64,000 bases of DNA from Berghia stephanieae. Lineage: Eukaryota; Mollusca; Gastropoda; Nudibranchia; Aeolidiidae. Made by a program: the position numbers and the translations under genes. The stretch covers positions 91,249,245 to 91,313,244 of the forward strand of contig CM067445.1 of the NCBI GenBank assembly GCA_034508935.3, read 5' to 3'. Every line of letters starts with the position of its first letter. The stretch's first letter is position 1. The notes under the pieces are model-generated. The model was not told where the DNA came from. It saw only the letters and a program-made list of their open reading frames with translations, and did not search any database. Of this stretch, positions 32,637 through 44,662 are shown one piece after another.

Positions 32637-32807
32637 CTAAGTTATAAATACAAGATATTTATGTAATAGCCCTAGTCCTTCACATTTAAACTGCTTAAAA
32701 CACATCATGACATATTAAGCATACGTTTGCGAACTGCATTTGGATAGGTATGACATTTATTTTTCTGTTCAAAAAAGCTGTAAACTTTGATCTGAATGCA
32801 TTTATAC

Positions 32808-32890
32808 CCTAGGTGTCTGTGTCTTTTTCACAGAGGCTGGTGGGTTGGAACCATGGGGTGGTTCTTTTACCTCTACCTTGCTACCATCAC
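32808..32890 (-). CDS. MYCBP2: MYCBP2 window exon 27
   Basis: This 83-nt exon reads DGSKVEVKEPPHGSNPPASV and KKTQTPR, matching the human VKVKDPPKGMIPPGTQ stretch. The donor is GTATAA, and it ends phase 0. Confidence 0.88.
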
Positions 32891-34860
32891 CTGAAATGAG
32901 AAATAAGGTGAAGACTGATTATAAAGGTTTCTTAACACATTTAAGGTAAAGGATGCTCATCCCTTTTAAATCCGTCAAAGATAGGCCATATTGGCCAGAC
33001 CCATTTGCCCCAGAGGTCAACAAGAAAAAATCACTGATATAGTAAAAAAAAATATGGATGATAAAATATTTTATGTACTGCGGTAAATAAAATCTTAAAA
33101 ATATATTCATCATAATTACTTCACAATGCTAGAAAATAGATATTGAAACAATTGGTATCCATTGAAAGATAATTTGGAACAAGATTACACTGAAGCAATC
33201 TGAACAAATAAAGAACAATCAACAGACTGTAAAATTTAATATTATAAAATGTGCAAATAACATATGAAGTACATTAGAACCAATAATGATAACATGAAAT
33301 TAAGCATTGATCAACATCACACAATCATGTTTTCATGTTTCAAGTCAAAGTCAGGTATGAGGCCCATCTGCTTCGGTGAAAACATGCACCTGACGTTGTT
33401 TGTTTGTTTGTTTGTTTTTAAAGATCTTACGTGCTTGCAACACATTTAGGTCATATCAGCACCAGTAAAAAGGAAGTCAACGGGATAGTAAAAAGTTTGA
33501 AAATTACAATTAAAGTACCCAAGAAAAAGTAATACAAAGGGGAATAAGTTCAAATAGGGAACAGATATATTCCAAGAGCATACTATCAGTGTACTTAGTT
33601 TGAGATCACCTAAAATATAAGTCTCATCCTACACAAGCACAGGTCCCCACTAAGAGGAACACACTCAAATGTCTACAAATCATATATATGTAAAACAATT
33701 AAAATACAATATATAATAGAGAGATGATTTATAAGAAAAAATATCATCTCCCAAAACCCTAACTATACGTTTTAATGTTTCCCTCCCAGCTAGGTTACCC
33801 GGCCAGGGTCAGGACAAAACCAAGTAATCTTATTCCAAGACAAAGACAGAATGCATGTTGGAAAACAGATATATAGGGGGACAAAGAAGGTCAGGAACCC
33901 CACCTAGGCACCTGACGTAACATGGATTTTGTGAGTTTAGTTATTTGTTGTTGGGGTATGTCATTATTCTTTTATAAACGTCTATTTCATTTGATGAAGA
34001 TTTTGAACACAAGAGAAATTCCTTAAGCACCAGCTCAATATGTCCCACAGATGTGAAGGGATAAATCAGGTGAAATTGCAGGCCACTCTACATAACTTTT
34101 TGATATTTTGCTCCCAAGAAAATTCTATTTTAGTCTTGCTTCGTGATGCCAATACTGTGCTGCTTCTTGCACTTTGCAGAAAAGATCATCAACATGACAC
34201 TGGATGGTCTGCAATTATTGTTTATGTCCTCCTATCTTCTTCGATATTTTTGATTGTTCTATTTAAGCAAATTATACATGATTTGTCTCGAATAACAGTG
34301 TTGCATTGCTATAGAGCTATAGCTCATTGTAAATCAGTAAAATAGATGCAGATTATCTGGTTGCCATGGTTTATTATAAGCTTGGGTGTGACTTCAACAT
34401 TGCTTGAGGAAGAATAAATTGATAAATGCTTTGCACCCCTTTATACACTTAAAAATAACGTCATGGAATCTGTTGAACGTTATTTGCTTTCATTACTAGT
34501 GAGTATGACTCGGGAGTGGCTCACTAATTTCAATTAAAAGCTGAATCGTTCGGTATTAATATTTGCTTCTCAAACTCTTACAAAGGATATGTGTATGAAA
34601 GCATGTGAACTTCCAAGCCTATTTTCAATCTGTTATTGTCAGAGAATTGAGCTTTTCGTAGGTATCTTATTTATTTCAAAAGACTTTTTGCTTGACAAGT
34701 TATCGCCAAAACGGACTTGTTAAGTTAATTTTGATGCTCAATATATAAATATCTGAGGGAAGAAAAAAAGACCCCAAAAAAATTAAACACTGAATGAGTG
34801 ATAAATTTTTATCTCATTATCTTTAAAACCCTATCTATCCAACTAAATGTTCATTCTAAC
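32891..34860. other. Intron with SINE B copy 3
   Basis: 2-kb intron between exons 27 and 26. Outside the B insertion, I see no gene. The open frame at 34040-34345 has no recognisable motif. Confidence 0.6.
33397..33907 (-). mobile_element. SINE-like family B, copy 3 (full length)
   Basis: Perfect 11-bp target duplication GCACCTGACGT (33386-33396 and 33908-33918). Same start and tail as copy 2, with TTTG repeats at the 3' end on the plus-strand left side. About 511 bp. Confidence 0.93.
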
Positions 34861-35032
34861 CTGACTGTTGTCCATCAATAATAATGACAATGTTGTAGAA
34901 TCCAACAGAGCCAGGGGTCCAAGTTGCTCTGTAAGACCCATCCTTGTTTGCTCTCACTAACATGTTCTCACTAGGACGTGGAATAGCAGGAGAAGCCAGC
35001 CGAAGCTCTTCAAATGAATAGTTTTCATAAGC
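34861..35032 (-). CDS. MYCBP2: MYCBP2 window exon 26, filamin-like repeat
   Basis: This 172-nt exon reads AYENYSFEELRLASPAIPRP and NKDGSYRATWTPGSVGFYNI, then VIIIDGQQS. The 'DGSYxAxWTPGxxGxYxI' core is the filamin repeat motif. It ends phase 1. Confidence 0.97.
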
Positions 35033-35195
35033 CTGAGGAGACATGAATCATTTCAATTATACGTATCTTGACTCATAAAATTTGTTAACTTCTATTTTTT
35101 AAAGAGGCAAAATATATTGGAGAAAAAAATCATTGATAACAACTGATGATGAATAGACTTTTAAATCTGTTTGCTTCATAACAAAAGTCCTATAC

Positions 35196-35387
35196 CTTCA
35201 TCATTGTGATGGAATGGAATCTGTCCTTTTTCTCATTCATTGTTGGTTCATAAGGTGTCTCTAGTACAGGAGCTGGGTGCCCTCCATAGGTCATGTCACG
35301 AGCATCAGCAGAATGACGCAGCTTACGCATTTTTTTCAAGTCGTCACCAACATCTTGTTGATTTACAGGAATAGCACGAACCTCAAT
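35196..35387 (-). CDS. MYCBP2: MYCBP2 window exon 25
   Basis: This 192-nt exon (phase 0-0) reads IEVRAIPVNQQDVGDDLKK and then DMTYGGHPAPVLETPYEPT, matching human DMTYGGLASPKLDVSYEP. Confidence 0.95.
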
Positions 35388-35741
35388 CTGGGGAAAGAAG
35401 GTTGGATGAATATCAGTAGCCATATTATAAACAGTGATCTTTATTTTGCATGAAGCATTCACAGTCTACAAATTGATGATCTCAGTGATGAATGGTCAAT
35501 TCAAGTCATTCATAAAATCGACATCAATTACAATCCAATTATGAAGCACAGACTTGCTCAGATCAAGATCTGCTTAATTCCACGGGGATCGTACTTGTAA
35601 ATGGGAACAACTGTATAAATATATCTGTCATATATTTTGATGAGTTTCCATGACCTACACAAGAGGTCAATAAAAAACTTGACAGGACCTAAATTTCCAG
35701 GGCACAACAGAAATAGGGACTTAACTTTGAGCAATCCTTAC

Positions 35742-35883
35742 CTTTAGGTTTGGTACATTGACTAGTTGACCATATTGGTCTCTCGTATAGACTGTGACCA
35801 TTGTAGGCCAGCTACACTTGAGGTCATCTCTACATTTAATCTCACATTGCTTTGGGTCAAGGTAAGAATCAGGTTGGAGCCAC
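35742..35883 (-). CDS. MYCBP2: MYCBP2 window exon 24, filamin-like start
   Basis: This 142-nt exon reads WLQPDSYLDPKQCEIKC and CSWPTMVTVYTRDQYGQLVN. It opens the filamin-type Ig-like region. It ends phase 0. Confidence 0.96.
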
Positions 35884-36245
35884 CTAGTTAGAAAACGAAA
35901 TAAAAAGATTCTTAAAGAAAGCAAAATCAATGAAAGTTTGAAATGTCAATGTAGGGAGACAGGTTCTCACCTCTAAGTATATTTTATAATTTACAGTCTT
36001 GATAAGTTATTGTTTCTATAGATCATAAACCTTTTCCATTTGGATATTACCTTTCTTCTTCCACATTGTCAAGCAGCCATTTTTTATGAATGTAATTCTA
36101 AGTTTTGGTTGGCTAAAACTACAAAACATATTTGCATTCCTTCAGTAAAATTAACATCTCGTGGCTACGACACTATGACAGATTATGATTATAGCGAAAC
36201 ATACAGTACAGCTTCAATATAGCAAATGGTCTTTAAACAATGAAA

Positions 36246-36270
36246 TAGGGGAGGGGGGGGGGGGGGGGGT
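36246..36270. repeat. Poly-G tract
   Basis: About 20-24 G on the plus strand in the intron after exon 23. Length uncertain. Confidence 0.85.
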
Positions 36271-36390
36271 GAATCAATATTTGAAATAACAATTTGACAA
36301 TTCTCTTCTGCAAAATTTGATAGAGAACATCCACATGAAAAAGTCTGTTTAGCCAAAACGTGTTTTAATTGAATAAGACATAGCACATAC

Positions 36391-36619
36391 CTAGCTAATC
36401 TACCACCACTGGTGCCTGGTGTACATAGCACAAAGTCTTTCAGGAAACTATGCTCATTTGACTGCCAGCAGAGTGGAAGGTTTCCCTCCAGGGCTTGACA
36501 GATGGTTGGAGGCTGGGACAAGGCAAATCCATTTTCAAGCAGACTAGAATGGTGCTTGAAAACCAAACGTGCACCCTCCTCAACCACGTCCAAGTCATCT
36601 TCTGTGTCCTCCAACACAT
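36391..36619 (-). CDS. MYCBP2: MYCBP2 window exon 23
   Basis: This 229-nt exon contains FALSQPPTICQALEGNLPL and QSNEHSFLKDFVLCTPGTSG, then GRLAR, matching human PTILEALEGNLPLQIQSNEQSF. It ends phase 2. Confidence 0.96.
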
Positions 36620-36823
36620 CTGACATAGTAAGGTAATAAACAATACAAATATTAAAATATAAACAATATTTAAATTACAATGTCCTAATGTTACCCCAAT
36701 AAAGCATCATTTTTAAATGATGAAAATTATATCTATATGTAAATACTGCTATGCATAATAACTTGTGCACTAAGAAATCTTAATCTTAACTTCTTATGCA
36801 AATTTCAAATAATGTTCATTTAC

Positions 36824-36911
36824 CTGATGGTAACGCTATATCCTTTTTCATAAGAGCTGAACAACACATTCCTCCAAGAAAAGCCAATTCCCTCTCAAGT
36901 ATCAAGATATT
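36824..36911 (-). CDS. MYCBP2: MYCBP2 window exon 22
   Basis: This 88-nt exon reads LERELAFLGGMCCSALMKKD and IALPS, matching human LEKELANLGGVCAAALMKKDLALP. It follows a 3.6-kb intron filled with repeats. Confidence 0.95.
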
Positions 36912-37659
36912 CTGAAAATAAATTTTAAAAATATGAGAAAGAGAAAAAAGATCTTTTTGTGATAAAACTACCCAAAAAAGAAAGAAACAAAAAGCATGCT
37001 GATGTGACTAAAAAAAAAAGGAAGGCATTAAAAGGGAAACAGAAGTGCTGTGGTTTATTTTCTTGATAGGTTTGGGAGTGAAGGTGAAATTATCTTCATT
37101 TCAATGAAGCTGTTGTTTGCATGAATGGAATTCGTGGAGGGTATTGGGGTTTTTCTCCTGACCTTTGGGGTTTTTAAGGCTAAATAATTCTAAAATAGAG
37201 AAATTGTACAACAGTTTCCATTTTAACAGATTAAATAACATCTTGAGGGTTGGAAGTCACCAGCTTTATAGTCAGTATTATATATTTTTTCTAAGAGGAG
37301 TAAGTCAGAGAGAAACATGAAATCCTTCCTCCATCATAGCGTATGGTCATCCAACAGTATGGCAATAATACAATAGATAATTAAAATTAAATCATAAAAC
37401 ATTGCTATATCTTTATATCATTTTATATAATAGCATGTAACAAATTTCTAAATTTTTACAATATCTATTTACTATTTCTTTTATACTACTATTATTCAAA
37501 TTTGTAATGTTTTTTTTGTTTTGTTTTTTTCACAAAACCATTCATGCTTTTGATGTCTTTCATACCTGCAATTTATCTATACCATAATAACATCTTTATT
37601 ACTCGAACATCAAAAAAAAATTTAAAAATTCCAGTTTTGAGACAAAGTATCATCATTGT

Positions 37660-38056
37660 CGACATCATCTTCACTATTATATTATTATTATTATTGGAAA
37701 AAAAACAGAATCACTGAAATGTGTTTTTAACCTGTTGAATAAGAACTATTATTCAACGATTGCATAATATTTTCACTCATTTTATTCTTTATTATTAACT
37801 TGCATTAACACCTTCTCACTAGCTAATGGTATTAAGTGGCTTGCAAAAAATAACTCATTTAATAAATCCAAATCCATAAAATATCATATAGTTATTATTA
37901 TTATTAGTTATTGTTGTTACTGTTATCATTAGTTATTGTTGTTACTGTTATTATTAGTTATTGTTGTTACTGTTATTATTAGTTATTGTTGTTACTGTTA
38001 TTATTATTATTATTATTACTACTACTATTATTATTGTTATTATTATTGTTATAGTT
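37660..38056. repeat. (TTA)n-rich region with a 25-bp tandem repeat
   Basis: TTA/TTG trinucleotides at both ends surround four copies of AGTTATTGTTGTTACTGTTA plus TTATT at about 37901-38002. The 25-bp units are almost identical, so the expansion is recent. Confidence 0.9.
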
Positions 38057-38057
38057 A

Positions 38058-39215
38058 CAGTAAAATTACATTAAACCGAAAGAAGCTAAACCGAAAAATA
38101 CCTTAAACCGAAAAGAATTTAATAAATTGTACTAGTTTCTTCATTATCTTTCTACTAATTCTTACGATGAACCGAAATACACTAAGAAGGACTTTCTTTA
38201 AACCGAAACAACTTGAGAGTACCTTCCTTTTTCTCTCTCTATTTTTCTCAAAAAATTTGGGAAGGTGGCCACACATAATAATGCCTGGCGATATTAAAAC
38301 AAAGAGCGTAAGTATATGATGAGGGTGATGGGTGGGGTGGGGGGTGGGCAAACACTTCAATCACTGCACTTGGGTTTGGCCAGCACCACTATCGAAGACT
38401 GGAAAAGGAAGACAACGGGTGACTGGCAGGTGAAAAATGAGGAAAGAGGGGGAGTTGGGGTGTAGAATCATGCAAGCGAGATGTTCTCGCTCGTGTGTTG
38501 ATGCTTTGGAACTGACTGGATTTTCAACACGACAATAAGGAGGGGGGTGGTAGACAACTTACCATTGACATGCCATTTCATTTCCACTTTGATTAAATGT
38601 GTGTGTGAAAAGGGGGGGGGGGGGAGTTCTATGTAATTTGAACCTCATGGCTTTTCAACAAAAGAGGGGTGTGTAGTAGACAGCTTAGCATTGACACGCC
38701 TTTTCATTTCCATTTCACTTCACCTCTGAGTAGCTGCGCATCATTCATTATCAATTATCGCACAAGAACTTTCGATCTTATTTTAGCTTTACATTTTACT
38801 AAAAGAAAGCACTGTGCTTAAACGTTGGAGTTTAAAATCAAAATACTATGTGAAGTCGATGAAAAAAAGGTTGATCAAGACGGAGATATGTAAAATACGC
38901 GGCATCCCGAACTCAACTCTTTCAACAATTTTGAATTGAAAACGAAAACCCCCAAAAATAATTTTAAAACACACCAAAAAAAAATAAAAAATTATAATAA
39001 TAAAATTGAAAAATAATAATTTTTAAAATGGTTACGAAGACGGCATTTATTCAACAACTACATTTAAGGGGAAACCCATGATCATACGATTAAATGAGCA
39101 GATTTCTTACATAGTTACTACCCTTGAAAAACATAAAAAAACAGGAACTTGCTTTAAACCAAAATGTCTTTAAACCGAAATGGTTTAGAAGGTCCCCAAA
39201 ATTTCGGTTTTTCTG
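38058..39215. mobile_element. Pogo/Tigger-like non-autonomous DNA transposon
   Basis: Left end CAGTAAAATTACATTAAACC, right end complement CAGAAAAACCGAAATTTTGG, both flanked by TA. CAGT...AACCGAA ends with TA target sites are typical of pogo/Tc1-type elements. AAACCGAA occurs several times just inside both ends. There is no transposase frame in 1.16 kb, and a poly-G run at about 38607-38623 lies inside. Confidence 0.75.
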
Positions 39216-39411
39216 TATTATCATCATCATTATTGCTGTTGTTGCAGTTATTAATATTCTTGTTGTTATTGATGTTGATGTTGTTTTTATTGTTATTATC
39301 AAGTACCACTTTTTAAATAACTCAAAATGTGTTTTAAAAAAGCATTAATCTTATAATTGATTTTGACAGAATTGAAAGTAAATGTCAATATAGGATCTTT
39401 TGGAGTTTATT

Positions 39412-39845
39412 TGTTGTTTTTTTTTTAACTTTTACAGCACTTTCAACACTTTTAGGTCACTTCAGCTCTAATAAAAGGAAGATGATATGAAAAAAGTTGA
39501 AGATCTGAAGTTAGTGCCTTTTTTTGACATTACCTAGAAGTCCCATCCAAGTCCAAGAAAAGGATCCACTCAAATGCTTACACAGTCGAAACTAAAAACT
39601 ATTTTAGTACATGGAAAAGAGCTGATTTACAAAGAAAAAAATATCCTCTCTCAATAGAGAAACTATATATGTGGTTGCCTCACTCTCAGCAAAAGATCCC
39701 TGCCAGAACCAGGGGGAAAAAACAGCAACCTCAATCCAGAATAAAGACAGGAGCATTATGGAAAGGGAACAATTTATATAAGGAACAGAAGACACATGAA
39801 GAATGATCTATATATTAAAAAAATAAAAATCCCCCAAGTCATAGG
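39412..39845 (-). mobile_element. SINE-like family B, copy 6 (old)
   Basis: A diverged copy in the same orientation. GGTCACTTCAGCTCTAATAA, TCCACTCAAATGCTTACA, TGATTTACAAAGAAAAAAAT and CAGAACCAGG follow the family order. The tail is TTGTTGTTTTTTTTTTAAC on the plus strand. Confidence 0.8.
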
Positions 39846-40069
39846 GCCCATGATGTTTATCCCTGTAACTTCTTCTTCTTGTGGAAACCTCCAATATTGT
39901 CGAGGATCACTCCACAGTTTGTAGGGTTTTACATTGTAAACTTGTTAAAACTCTGCACATAATAGTAATAAAAAGTACATAGATTAAAATTGTTTTTAAA
40001 GTCACGATGTGAACTCCAGCAACCGTACTGTTAAAATAAAGACAGTTAGTTGCTACACTTTAGCTATTG

Positions 40070-40361
40070 AGATTTTATATAGCGCAATATCCACTAGATG
40101 TGCTCAAAGCGCTTTACAAGGGGTCCCTGACCAACAGCAACACGAAACATGTAGAACGAAACATGACGCCTGCTATGCGATATTACAATTTTTTCGGACA
40201 GAGACAATGTTGTTAACAGTCAGGTACTCATTTTACACCTGAGTATGGTGAGAGAATGTGAGTAAAGAGTCTTTTCCAAGGACTCAACTATATGCCGAAC
40301 GAGGCTTGAACCCAGGATCTTCCGATCCGCAAGCGAGTGTCATACCACAAGACCACAGCAG
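40070..40361 (-). mobile_element. tRNA-derived SINE A, copy 3
   Basis: Perfect 14-bp target duplication CACTTTAGCTATTG (40056-40069 and 40362-40375). Full-length head, body and tail as in copy 1. The best-preserved insertion of this family here. Confidence 0.95.
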
Positions 40362-40454
40362 CACTTTAGCTATTGCAAAACCACTTAATGCCAGATCCAA
40401 CTACCCAATCACTTTTAGATGGACATGGGTGTAAAAAAAAAATATTAAAAAAAA

Positions 40455-40520
40455 GCTCGAATAAATTTCACATCTTTGTGAACGGAATGCTCTACCAACT
40501 GAGCTATCGGGCTCCCTATG
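40455..40520 (-). mobile_element. SINE D, tRNA head fragment
   Basis: The minus strand reads GGGAGCCCGATAGCTCAGTT, then GGTAGAGCATTCCGTTCAC. The T-arm is missing, so it is a SINE head and not a tRNA gene. Confidence 0.75.
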
Positions 40521-40555
40521 GAAATAAGATTTGTTTTAAAATTTAAAGCTCTTAC

Positions 40556-40674
40556 CTCTTCGGGTTTGATTCCACATTCATATCCAACTACCATACATTT
40601 GAATCCATAGAAAGATGCCTTTTCATCCTTAACATAATCAGTGGCACTCTCCAAGGAAAAGATCACACGATTGC
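40556..40674 (-). CDS. MYCBP2: MYCBP2 window exon 21
   Basis: This 119-nt exon reads VIFSLESATDYVKDEKASFY and then GFKCMVVGYE. It is near-identical to human LFSLETASDYVKDDKASFYGFKC over its core. It ends phase 0. Confidence 0.97.
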
Positions 40675-41074
40675 CTGAAAAATAAAATGTAAAAGAAAAG
40701 AAACTATTTCATATACATCATTGTCCTATCACCAAGTGTTATGAAATACAAGTTTTAGAAGAGGGATGCTTCTCTCTTTCAATACTTTAAATTATAAATT
40801 AGACAGCTTTATTTGTAAAAACTGACTTTAAACACAAAAGCATTTTCATCAAATCGCGAGTGTCAAAATTACTGGATTGTGCTGTTACGTAATGTATATT
40901 ATTTGAAATGACCTTGGGTCCTAGACAGAGAGGAGGAAGACAATGGCGTTCCTTCACCAATTTGAAATTCAAACAAGACAATGTGAGGGGGAAGGAAGAA
41001 AAAGAAGAAATGAGCAAAAGAACGTAATGTACTGATGATTGATTAAAAAGCCTACCTTATCGCTGTTTTCTTAC

Positions 41075-41333
41075 CAGGCATCAAGAATCCAGACTTGGGC
41101 CATTCAGTGTTCCCATGAAATTTTTTCAAGGCAGGCCAGTGTGCAGAGGAGGGATGTATTTCAACACCAGAGCTGACAGTTGCCTTACTGACACCGGAGT
41201 CATTCTTCATGTGATGATTGCTGTTGTGGGAGTATGGAGGGATATAGATTTGGAGAGTGTCCTCTGGCTGGCCTGTGGCACTTTGAGGATCAAATTCTAA
41301 TATCATCCATCTCACTGATGAAGGGAATTCCAC
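41075..41333 (-). CDS. MYCBP2: MYCBP2 window exon 20
   Basis: This 259-nt exon contains VEFPSSVRWMILEFDPQSAT and LKKFHGNTEWPKSGFLMPG. It matches human VRWMTIEFDPQCGTAQSED and ELKKFSGSSGWP. It ends phase 1. Confidence 0.95.
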
Positions 41334-42524
41334 CTGAATTGGAAAGAAGTTACTTATCATTAAATGGAAAATAATTTTTTTTTTTAAATTGTAAGGTACT
41401 TACAGAATGGTGTCAACCATGATAAGCGCCATACAAATGTAGTCTTTTTATATTTCGAAAGCTTAAGATATGAAAAATAAACCAATGTTTGTAAATGCTA
41501 ATGAAAAGTTAACATATTTACACCTAATCCGAGGACATCTCACATTTACGTACTGCTCCACAAATACAGGACTACAACCCCACTCCTCGATTCCTACTTT
41601 GGTGCTTTCCGATCAAAAGCAACTTAGAAGAATAGATAATATGCATTTTCTTTTTGGCAGAATATTACTCAAATTATGTAACTCATTTTCCATGAGTTCC
41701 TTTTTGAGAAGAATTTCATTTGCAAATTTAGAGATTCTAGCAAGCAAGCAAGTAATGAAAATCATATATAAGAAAAGCTGGTGGATTGAAACACTAATAA
41801 TCAAAACTAATGGAAGAATAATATGTTTGTGATTCAATAAATTGGATCATGAGAAAAAAGATGAAGTACAAGTGCTGAGTGGTTCAATTGAGGAGTCTAA
41901 AAGCCTTCTCCAGATACTTGCTTGGTATTGTTTTAAAATGCGTCTTTCTCCCTTATAGTCACCTGGAACAACTACAAAAGACATCATGGACAAGACCGAA
42001 GGGCGAGAGCTCAGGTGGTCGCTGGTTCGGATAAGTAAGTAAGTAAGTAAGTAAGTCTTACTCCCTTACATTATCATCCGATCAGAACGTATTAATACTG
42101 CTCATTAATACAGTGGCTATATTGATTTTTCGTTTTTCAAATAAAAGTTCAAATAAAGCTAAAAACCACTATATATCATTGACAAAGCAATGGTCGTTTT
42201 TTTTCTAATGGAAATATGATAAAACAAATAATGTGGCATTTATTAAATTAAAATATCAATTTTGTTGGAGGTTTTTTAATGTTTAATTAATACTGCTCAT
42301 TAATATAGTGGCTATATTGATATTTCGTTTTTTAACTAAAAGTTCAAATAAAGCTAAAAACCACTAAATATCATTGACAAAGCAATGGTCGTTTGTTTTT
42401 TTTAAAGTTACTGGAAATATGATAAAACAAATAATGTGGCATTTATTTAAAAAAAATATCAATTTTGTTGGGTTATTTTTAATGTTTATATTTTTAAAAA
42501 GAGCTTTAACGTTTTCTTTCTCAC
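41334..42524. other. Intron with tandem duplication
   Basis: 1.2-kb intron between exons 20 and 19. Holds (AAGT)n at 42034-42057, preceded by a possible worn repeat, and the ~195-bp duplication. AAGCGCCATACAAATGTAG near 41427 may be a lone LINE tail. Confidence 0.6.
42091..42490. repeat. Tandem duplication, about 195 bp x 2
   Basis: Both units read ATTAATACTGCTCATTAATA, CAAATAAAGCTAAAAACCAC and ATAATGTGGCATTTATT in order (42091-42285 and 42286-42490), with about 90% identity. The second unit ends 35 bases from exon 19. Confidence 0.85.
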
Positions 42525-42767
42525 CATATAGTTGGCAACCGTTGCCTGTTTGTATGGATGTTCACTCTCCACAACAGCATAGTGGTGACTAGTGGTTGTA
42601 GAATTAGCGCTATTGCTGCCACCATTACTGAAGTCTGTGTTTGATGAGGAAGAGGACATGTTGCTGCTGTCCATGCTGGCAGACATGGGCGTTGGTACCA
42701 TAAACCTTGTCAGTCCTGATACTGCTGGTAAAATTTCCTGAACTAAGTACAGAATCTGAACAGCTCC
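42525..42767 (-). CDS. MYCBP2: MYCBP2 window exon 19
   Basis: This 243-nt exon (phase 0-0) reads AVQILYLVQEILPAVSG, then a Ser/Asn-rich insert, then HHYAVVESEHPYKQATVANY. It matches human NHYAVIESEHPYKPACVMHY. Confidence 0.95.
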
Positions 42768-43287
42768 CTGTAGAATTTGACGATAAGGAATAACTATTAT
42801 AATAATCATTTTATTGAACACAGCCTCTAACTTGGTGTTATTGAGCATCCAATAATAAGAAAAAAATAAATAAAAGTATTCTCCAAACGTTATATAATCA
42901 ACCACCAAAGCATGATGAGAATTTTCTTTTCTGTACAAAAGGTATAATAGAGATTAGGCCTTTCGCAATCTTACTTTCAAATTGCCTAAAACATTTATTT
43001 TTGTTTGATATGTTGAGCATAGCTTTCTATATATTACGAGAATGTGTTAAAACTGCACATAAATTATATTTCTTTTCTTCTCTGATATCTAATCATTCTA
43101 GGCCAACTTGTCCAATAATAAAAAAAATTTATAAAGCAATCAATACACAAAGACATAGTATTATCTAAGTCCAATTTCTTTCTATTCTATCAAGAATTTT
43201 GATAGTGATTGAAAAGATATTTTTTCGGATCATATCAAATCCGACATAAAAATGATTCAAAATCGAAGACATTTCACTGCACATTAC

Positions 43288-43385
43288 CCTGGGGTCTTGT
43301 ACAGCTACTGGGCCAACATAAGCCATCACAAGCGGCAACAGGAAGGATAAAAGATGGGAAGAGCCCAAAAGCTCTCTTGCTTGAT
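43288..43385 (-). CDS. MYCBP2: MYCBP2 window exon 18
   Basis: This 98-nt exon reads LLGSSHLLSFLLPLVMAYVG and continues PVAVQDPR, matching human LFSMLLPLIIAYIGPVA. A second acceptor six bases downstream would also keep the frame (a NAGNN-type choice). Confidence 0.93.
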
Positions 43386-43962
43386 CTGGTAGTCAAAGGA
43401 ATAGAATCATAAAGAAGATGTATTAGTGGGTCACTGAAATCATTCTTTTCTCAAAAACAAAGAAAAATTAGACCAATTTTGTTTTCCATTCTTTTCTCTT
43501 TTTTTTTTTTAGAATCTGAGGTAGAATCAATTGACATATTGATATGTGACCTCCCTATAAAGCACAACTAAAACAAAAAATTGCGATGAGATTTACTCAC
43601 ACAGCCCAAACACTCTTGTGTCTTGACATGCTACAATAATTTGTTTATACAAAGATAAGGGAAGATAAAATATCTAACAATATTATATTTTGAAAATGAC
43701 AAACTGTGCATTATGAGACCATTATTCTGGAGATATCTTTGACAATGACATACATTGCTTCTCATAGACTAGTCTTTAGATTAGCTGAAACATATAATTC
43801 AAGTCATTCTTCAGGTGCCTATTGATATAAATGTTGCTACCTAAAATACAAGAAAAATCACAAACCAAACTTACTAGTTGATCACAGCGTGTACAAAGAA
43901 TGACATGCAACACAGAAAGGTAACACAAAGTTTCAGAAGAAAAAAAAGCATGTTGACATCTG

Positions 43963-44309
43963 TTTTTTTTTTGTTTTTTTTTGTTTGTTGCTTTAGGTCT
44001 CTTCCAACACAATTGAGGTTATATGAGAGACCGCTGAAACAAAAAAACAAGCAATCTAACAAAAATAGTACAAATGTCAATCAAAATCATAACCTAAAGA
44101 TATCATAAGCTAAATTATAAATAACCAAGAACAAACAGGCAGAGGATTTACAGGAAAAAAAATATCCCCTGTCAAAAATACAATCACAAACCAAAGAAGC
44201 AGGATAGGCTAGTAAAGAGAAGAAGAAACGACATCACTATCGGATCATTCACCCATGCGAACATCATAGGTATATGATTCAAGGGTGATGCTCCCATCCA
44301 ACCACCCGC
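43963..44309 (-). mobile_element. SINE-like family C, copy 3
   Basis: Target duplication GACATCTG (43955-43962 and 44310-44317). Same start and tail as copies 1 and 2, close to full identity, with a longer poly-A type tail on the minus strand. Confidence 0.92.
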
Positions 44310-44522
44310 GACATCTGGTTTGATTCCCTTAAAAAAAAAATAATAATAATAATACCAGCACAAGTAGTGTCATTCCAGTACAAGGAAAGAAAGTCTAATG
44401 ATAGAGACGATGGATATCAGGGAATAGGACAGAAACCTTCCCCTTTGATTAAAATGAGTTAGCCCAACAAGTCACATTTCAACCATTCACATGAAAAGTC
44501 ACAATATATATATATATCTCAC

Positions 44523-44662
44523 CAGGCTGAGTATGTGACCGATACAGCAAGTCCGTGGCCATGTGACAGATGGCACCACTGATATCTATGGCGTTACGTC
44601 TGGCCAAAAGTTCCATCAGATTCCGGCAACTCTGGGACTGGATCTCCCCTTCTTGTGGTGTG
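44523..44662 (-). CDS. MYCBP2: MYCBP2 window exon 17
   Basis: This 140-nt exon reads TPQEGEIQSQSCRNLMELLA and then ICHMATDLLYRSHTQP. It is a helical segment after PHR2, matching the human DLQSQ and ASKDLLHRAL positions. It ends phase 1. Confidence 0.9.

Larger units (their letters stand above)
31445..32807. other. Intron with SINE B copy 2 and SINE D copy 1
   Basis: 1.36-kb intron between exons 28 and 27. Most of it is mobile DNA, with AT-rich filler. Confidence 0.7.
36912..40555. other. 3.6-kb repeat-rich intron
   Basis: Between exons 22 and 21. Holds (TTA)n, a 25-bp tandem repeat, a pogo-like element, a worn B copy, a SINE A with target duplication and a D-type tRNA head. Little unique sequence is left. 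Confidence 0.7.

Noticed and set aside
33264-34345. Plus-strand small frames, one spanning SINE B copy 3 and one with a hydrophobic stretch
   Set aside because: The first overlaps a repeat. The second (34040-34345) has a possible membrane segment but no homology I recognise and sits inside an intron.
40455-40520. tRNA gene on the minus strand (GATAGCTCAGTTGGTAGAGC)
   Set aside because: The D-arm is good but there is no T-arm, no GGTTCGA box B and no closing acceptor stem. It matches the head of SINE D.
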